NCBI GenBank assembly: GCA_947307005.1
Contig: CAMZHY010000108.1
Span: forward strand, 1 to 9,328
DNA length: 9,328 nt
DNA from: an uncultured Planctomycetaceae bacterium
Lineage (GTDB): Bacteria; Planctomycetota; Planctomycetia; Pirellulales; Thermoguttaceae
Reading direction: 5' to 3'
The stretch's first letter is position 1; each line of letters starts with the position of its first letter. The notes under the pieces were generated by a model that was not told where the DNA came from, ran no database searches, and saw nothing but the letters and a program-made list of their open reading frames with translations. This document shows positions 5,632 to 9,328 of this stretch, piece by piece. The position numbers and the translations under genes are program-made.

Positions 5632-8184
5632 ATGAAAGCGTTTTCCATCTTTGCCGCGACGCTGTTTGCGGCGGTTCTAGCGACGACCGGCGTCGGTCGC
5701 GCCGCCGAAACGTCTGATTTCACAAGGGTTCCGCCCGTTCTCGTCGACGACGCGCTCATGCCGTCGCCGGGCGAGATCGCCGCCGTCGACGAATGGACGC
5801 GGCGCGTTTTCGCGGGAGAAAACGTCGAGCCGGTCGCGCTTCCCGGCGCGTGTCGAATCGTCGTCGAGCGTCAGGATTACAGCCGTCTGCGCTTCAACGA
5901 GACGTGCGTCGCGAAACGCTTTGAATTTCCGAACGGCGTCGTTTTCGAGAAAGGGCTGGCGTCGCACTCCAACGCGCGTTGGCGCGTTCTCTTTTCCGAG
6001 CCGGTCAAGAGTTTCCACGCAAAATTTGGAATCGCGACGAACGCCGGGGGCGGCTCCGTTCGCGGCGCGGTCGAGGCGTCGGGCAAAACGGTCTGGCGTT
6101 CCGACGTCGTTCGCGGCGTCGACGCGCCCGTCGAGGTCGGCGTCGCGTTCGACCCGCCCGTAACCGAGTTCGCGCTTCTTATCGACGACGCCGACGACGG
6201 CCCGAACTGCGACCAAGGGAACTGGCTCGAGCCGGTCGCGGTCGCCGCGTCGGGGAAGGAATACGCGCTTACCGACGCGGTCGTTTCGCGCATGACGTCC
6301 GAAGTTCCGTTTTCGTTCCGATATAACGGCGTTTCGTCGCGCGAATTTCTCGACTCGTGGACGTTTAGACGCGAAAAACTCGACGCGCTTAACGACGTCT
6401 ATTCATGGACCGACCCGAAGACGAAACTGACCGTCTCCGCGCAGGTCCGACGCTTTGAGAAGTTCGCCGCCGCGGACTGGGTTCTGCGCTTTACGAACGA
6501 AGGGACGGAAAACACCGGGCTGATCGAGGACGTCCAGACGCTCGACGGCGCGTTTGAGTACGGGTTTGAACGCGCCGACGCCGCGATTCATACGCTCACG
6601 GGCGACTTCTGCAACGACAATTCATGGCTGCCGACGGTTAAGAACGTCGGATACGGTCAAAAGGAGACATTCGCGCCGGTGGGCGGGCGTCCGTCGAACG
6701 GCGTTTTCCCCTTCTGGAACGTCGCGTCGCGGCTCTATTCCGATGCGGAAGAGTCGGAAGGGCTGTTCGTCGCGTGCGGGTGGAGCGGCCAGTGGAACGC
6801 GTCTTTTGAGAATGTCGAGCAGGCGAAGTCGCTCGTGAAGATCAACGTCGGGCTGGAGAAGATTGCGACGGTTCTCTATCCGGGCGAAACGATTCGCTTG
6901 CCGCGCGTTCTCGTCATGCCGTGGCGAAGCGACCGTCTTTCGGCGCAGGCGCTCTTCCGCAGGCTTCTCATGTTCGAATACGCGCCGAAAGTCGAGGGCG
7001 CGCCCGTCCAGCTTGAGTTCCTCGGACAGTGCTTCGACCGATATTACCGCAAACGACCCGACTGGGAGAAGGCGCCCGCGCAAATCGAGAGCGCGAAGCT
7101 CGTTAAAGAGATCGGCGGAACCTGCTACTGGTTCGACGCGGCGTGGTTCCCCGTCGGGTTCCCGAACGGGGTCGGCAACTGGTATTCCGATCCGAATAAT
7201 TTCCCCAACGGCGTGGAAGAGCTCGGCGACGCGCTCGAAAAACTCGGGATGAAGTTCGTCCTGTGGTTCGAACCGGAACGCGTCGCGCCGGGGACGGAGA
7301 TCGCGACGAAATATCCCCAGTACGTTTTCGGGGGCGAGAAGGGCGGACTCTATAAACTCAACGACCCCGAGGCGCGCAAGTTCCTGACGGAGTTGCTGTT
7401 GCGTCGAATCCGCGAGTTCAAGGTCGGCGTTTTCCGCACCGACTTCAACATCGATCCGCTGCCGTTCTGGCGCGGCGCGGACGCGCCGGATCGCGTCGGC
7501 ATGACGGAAATCCGTTACGTCGAAGGACTTTATGAGATGTGGGACAGAATCCGCGCCGAGAATCCCGGTCTGTGGATCGACGACTGCGCGTCCGGCGGGC
7601 GGCGAATCGACCTTGAGACGGTCAGCCGCTCCGTTCCGCTGTGGCGTTCCGACACGTGCTGCTGGCCCGGTCATCCGGAATGGGATCAGAATCAGACGCT
7701 CGGGCTGACGCAGTATCTTCCGCTCTACTCGTGCGCCGCGTGGAGTTCGGATCCCTATACGTTCCGAAGCGCGGCGAATCCCGGCGCGATCATGCAGTTC
7801 AACTTCCTCGACGGGGATTACGACCCGGCGACCGCGCGCGCCGCGATCGCGGAAGCGAAAGAGAACAGCAAATTCTGGTACGGCGACTTCTATCCGCTGA
7901 CCCCGGCGGTCCGCGGGACGGGCGCGATCACGGCGTGGCAACTGCACCGCCCCGACCTCGACGAGGGCGTCGTCTATCTCTTCCGCCAGAAGGACTCGCC
8001 CTATCTCGGGATCGAGCTTGAACTTCGCGCGCTCGACGCGTCGGCGACGTATCGCGTCGAGATTTTCAACAACGGCTACGACGTCGCCGAAACGCGCGAC
8101 CTTTCCGGCGCCGAGCTCGCGCGCTATCCCTTCGTCCTCGGCCAAAAAGGCGCCGCGACCGTCGTTCGCTACCGAAAGAAGTGA
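5632..8184 (+). CDS. Exported NPCBM-domain GH36 alpha-galactosidase-like glycosidase
   Basis: An 850-residue protein with a signal peptide (residues 1-24, cleavage likely after GRA), so it works in the periplasm or outside. Residues about 80-205 form an NPCBM carbohydrate-binding domain (GLASHS near 108-113, then a Gly-rich segment and DDADDGPNCDQGNW). A beta-sandwich region leads into a GH36 barrel: WFDAAWF (D502), WFEPER (545-550), nucleophile D604 in FRTDFN, DCASGGRRID (651-660) and acid/base D674 in LWRSDTC. The 70-residue spacing of the two acids is close to that in known GH36 enzymes. The family releases terminal alpha-galactose from oligosaccharides or glycans; related GH36 members have other alpha-glycoside specificities, so the sugar is inferred. 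The ATG at 5632 is chosen because GAGAGG (5620-5625) is six bases upstream and the signal peptide begins there; the in-frame ATG at 5608 lacks this. No clear promoter was found in the gap. Confidence 0.88.
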   Translation: MKAFSIFAATLFAAVLATTGVGRAAETSDFTRVPPVLVDDALMPSPGEIAAVDEWTRRVFAGENVEPVALPGACRIVVERQDYSRLRFNETCVAKRFEFPNGVVFEKGLASHSNARWRVLFSEPVKSFHAKFGIATNAGGGSVRGAVEASGKTVWRSDVVRGVDAPVEVGVAFDPPVTEFALLIDDADDGPNCDQGNWLEPVAVAASGKEYALTDAVVSRMTSEVPFSFRYNGVSSREFLDSWTFRREKLDALNDVYSWTDPKTKLTVSAQVRRFEKFAAADWVLRFTNEGTENTGLIEDVQTLDGAFEYGFERADAAIHTLTGDFCNDNSWLPTVKNVGYGQKETFAPVGGRPSNGVFPFWNVASRLYSDAEESEGLFVACGWSGQWNASFENVEQAKSLVKINVGLEKIATVLYPGETIRLPRVLVMPWRSDRLSAQALFRRLLMFEYAPKVEGAPVQLEFLGQCFDRYYRKRPDWEKAPAQIESAKLVKEIGGTCYWFDAAWFPVGFPNGVGNWYSDPNNFPNGVEELGDALEKLGMKFVLWFEPERVAPGTEIATKYPQYVFGGEKGGLYKLNDPEARKFLTELLLRRIREFKVGVFRTDFNIDPLPFWRGADAPDRVGMTEIRYVEGLYEMWDRIRAENPGLWIDDCASGGRRIDLETVSRSVPLWRSDTCCWPGHPEWDQNQTLGLTQYLPLYSCAAWSSDPYTFRSAANPGAIMQFNFLDGDYDPATARAAIAEAKENSKFWYGDFYPLTPAVRGTGAITAWQLHRPDLDEGVVYLFRQKDSPYLGIELELRALDASATYRVEIFNNGYDVAETRDLSGAELARYPFVLGQKGAATVVRYRKK

Positions 8185-8222
8185 CGCCGCCCCGCGCGTT
8201 GCAGATAAATGACGGAACGCGA

Positions 8223-8251
8223 TTGAAAAATGGGACGTTGAAGGGTATAAT
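8223..8251 (+). promoter_or_regulatory. Strong sigma70-type promoter for the Rpn gene
   Basis: TTGAAA (8223-8228) and a perfect TATAAT (8246-8251) are 17 bases apart, the ideal spacing. Transcription would start near 8258, leaving about 26 bases before the GTG start with GAGG at 8274-8277. This makes the Rpn gene independent of the GH36 gene. Confidence 0.7.
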
Positions 8252-8283
8252 AACTTCGCGTTAACAGTCATTCGAGGCGAACC

Positions 8284-9126
8284 GTGACGGACGAAAAACA
8301 ACAGCAGAAGAATCTCCAAATAATCCAAAATTTCAGACTCATGGACGACGACTTCATGAACGTCTGTTTTAGCGACAATCTTAGCTTGACTGAGTTTGTC
8401 CTTCGGATTATTATGGAACGGAACGACCTGCATGTTGTTCATGTCGAGACACAGAAGACGTTTACGAATTTTTTGGGACGTAGCGTTCGATTCGATATCG
8501 ACGCGATTGACGACGCCGGGGTCGAATACGATATTGAAATTCAACAGTCAAGCGCCAACGCGGATCCTAGGAGGGCTCGGTATCACTCTAGCGTTATGGA
8601 TTGCAACTCGCTAAAGAAGAGCCAGCTTTTCAAGGATTTGCGCGAGAGTTACGTTATTTTTATCACAGAACGCGACGTTCTCGGCGAAGGAGAACCGATT
8701 TATGTCATCGAACGTACGATTGTTAAATCGGGTCGTCTTTTCGGCGACGGCGAGCATATTATTTACGTAAACTGCGCCCATAGCGACGCCGCGACGGAAC
8801 TCGGCAAGCTCGTTCATGATCTAACTTGTTCGAATCCCGACGAGATGTACTTCAAGGTAATTGCCGACGTCGTTCGATATTTCAAAGAAACCGAAGAAGG
8901 GAGAGAAGAAATGTGCAAGCTTATGGATGATTTGATTAACGAGGCTGTGACCGAGGCTGTGACCGAGGCTGTGACCGAGGCTGTGGCGGAAACTACGGAA
9001 AATAATAGAACGGAGTTCGCGTGGAAACTGCTTCAGCGCGGCGGCTTTTCTCTGGACTCAATCGCTGAATTGACTGACCTTTCTCTTGAAAGGGTCCGTG
9101 AAATTGCCGATCAGAAGGTTGCATAG
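8284..9126 (+). CDS. Rpn family recombination-promoting nuclease (PD-(D/E)XK, transposase_31/PDDEXK_2 type)
   Basis: A 280-residue cytoplasmic protein of the Rpn/PDDEXK_2 group, DNA endonucleases linked to recombination and phage defence. The nuclease core is seen at D71 (in VRFDIDAID) and the E85-x-Q87 motif (YDIEIQQ), followed by the characteristic RARYHSSVMDCNSLKK segment near 97-112. The C-terminal 45 residues (AWKLLQRGGFSLDSIAELTD onward) form the usual helical tail. Between them is a linker of repeated TEAV units encoded by 12-base DNA repeats. The GTG start is chosen for GAGG six bases upstream and the ideal promoter; no ATG fits before residue 20. Codons are plainly less GC-biased than in neighbouring genes (TTT, AAT, ATT and TTA-type choices), suggesting acquisition. 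It forms a single-gene unit closed by a strong terminator. A second product may arise from an internal start at 8911. Confidence 0.85.
   Translation: MTDEKQQQKNLQIIQNFRLMDDDFMNVCFSDNLSLTEFVLRIIMERNDLHVVHVETQKTFTNFLGRSVRFDIDAIDDAGVEYDIEIQQSSANADPRRARYHSSVMDCNSLKKSQLFKDLRESYVIFITERDVLGEGEPIYVIERTIVKSGRLFGDGEHIIYVNCAHSDAATELGKLVHDLTCSNPDEMYFKVIADVVRYFKETEEGREEMCKLMDDLINEAVTEAVTEAVTEAVAETTENNRTEFAWKLLQRGGFSLDSIAELTDLSLERVREIADQKVA
8911..9126 (+). CDS. Possible intragenic small protein (RpnS-like C-terminal domain of the Rpn gene)
   Basis: In the same frame as the Rpn gene, an ATG at 8911 is preceded by AAGGGAGAG with GGGAG at 8899-8903, seven bases upstream, a ribosome site as good as those of true starts in this window. 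It would yield a 71-residue protein: a short acidic helix, the TEAV repeat linker and the full C-terminal domain, without the nuclease. Established work on enteric rpn genes shows such internal products acting as antitoxins that block the long form. Whether this site is used here is inference; the purines also encode Glu-Glu-Gly-Arg-Glu-Glu and may arise by chance. Confidence 0.45.
   Translation: MCKLMDDLINEAVTEAVTEAVTEAVAETTENNRTEFAWKLLQRGGFSLDSIAELTDLSLERVREIADQKVA
8941..8988 (+). repeat. 12-bp in-frame tandem repeat (GAGGCTGTGACC) in the Rpn linker
   Basis: Three identical copies lie at 8941-8952, 8953-8964 and 8965-8976, followed by a fourth at 8977-8988 that differs at two positions. 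Each adds the four residues EAVT, so copy number changes keep the reading frame and only alter linker length between nuclease and C-terminal domain. Confidence 0.9.
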
Positions 9127-9222
9127 AAAGTTGCGACGCGTCAGATTCTTTAAAACGTTTCTTTTGACATGACGCGACTGTCGACTTTATTGAGCCAGAC
9201 CCGCCCCGAGAAGGGTCAAAAC

Positions 9223-9259
9223 AAAAGCCCGAATCGCCGACAAAGGGATTCGGGCTTTT
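9223..9259. terminator. Strong bidirectional Rho-independent terminator
   Basis: AAAAGCCCGAATC (9223-9235) and GATTCGGGCTTTT (9247-9259) form a perfect 13-bp stem with an 11-base loop. The T-run on one side and the A-run on the other let it work in both directions. It lies 97 bases after the Rpn stop and would also end a leftward transcript entering from the right edge. Confidence 0.85.
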
Positions 9260-9288
9260 CATTATTTATCTCATACGTCGCGTCTTAT

Positions 9289-9328
9289 TCAAACAATAAA
9301 ACGAACCGGACGTCCGCGCCAACGAGCG
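9289..9328 (-). CDS. Possible 3' end of a convergent gene (cut by window edge)
   Basis: On the minus strand, one frame from the right edge reads ARWRGRPVRFIV and then stops at TGA (9291-9289), 30 bases before the bidirectional terminator. A convergent gene ending here would explain the two-sided terminator. Twelve codons are too few to identify or confirm a gene, and another minus-strand frame is also open in this stretch. Confidence 0.2.
   Translation of the reverse strand, partial: ARWRGRPVRFIV

Noticed and set aside
8195..8221. CGCGTT/AACGCG inverted repeat after the GH36 gene
   Set aside because: A six-pair stem with a 15-base loop and no T-run is too weak to call a terminator.
6622..8544. 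A 640-codon open frame on the minus strand across the GH36 gene, the gap and the start of the Rpn gene
   Set aside because: It is antisense to two well-identified proteins, crosses a promoter region, is Arg/Glu/Asp-rich without recognisable domains, and is expected from the strong GC codon bias.
9198..9217. GACCC/GGGTC inverted repeat just before the strong terminator
   Set aside because: Five pairs only; not distinguishable from chance next to the 13-bp stem.

Overview
The window looks like chromosomal DNA of a planctomycete, probably of the Pirellulales/Thermoguttaceae type found in animal guts. This rests on the GC-rich codon style (heavy use of GCG, GAC, CGC and GTC), a beta-propeller protein ending in a MauG/CcP-type di-haem domain, a secreted NPCBM-GH36 glycosidase, and an Rpn-type nuclease gene. 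The taxonomic placement is an inference from gene types and composition; no marker gene is present.

Layout: (1) 1-282, minus strand: N-terminal part of a membrane protein resembling EamA/DMT transporters, cut by the window edge. (2) 283-469: divergent intergenic region with back-to-back sigma70-like promoters. (3) 470-2692: exported beta-propeller protein with two C-terminal CxxCH haem sites. (4) 2870-5508: three codirectional genes, dhaK-like, dhaL-like and lsrF-like. (5) 5632-8184: exported NPCBM plus GH36 alpha-galactosidase-like enzyme, preceded by a probable terminator. (6) 8223-9259: a compositionally distinct, AT-richer unit with its own strong promoter, an Rpn-family PD-(D/E)XK nuclease gene started by GTG, a short in-frame DNA repeat, a credible internal start that would encode the C-terminal domain alone, and a strong bidirectional terminator. 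No RNA gene, CRISPR array or insertion sequence was seen.

How the genes may work together: DhaK and DhaL form the two halves of a dihydroxyacetone-type kinase. No PTS partner DhaM is present, so ATP is the likely phosphate donor. The next gene is a close match to LsrF, the thiolase that ends autoinducer-2 (AI-2) breakdown in enteric bacteria and releases dihydroxyacetone phosphate, yet no lsrK, lsrG or lsr transporter gene is in view. The trio therefore suggests a kinase-then-cleavage pathway for a small hydroxyketone, possibly not dihydroxyacetone, because the DhaK protein has Leu where E. coli DhaK has the substrate-contacting Lys104. The GH36 enzyme and the cytochrome are probably separate transcription units.

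The two observations I would follow first are the dhaK-dhaL-lsrF module with its altered DhaK site, and the internal start in the Rpn gene, which matches the known arrangement in which rpn genes encode their own small antitoxin.
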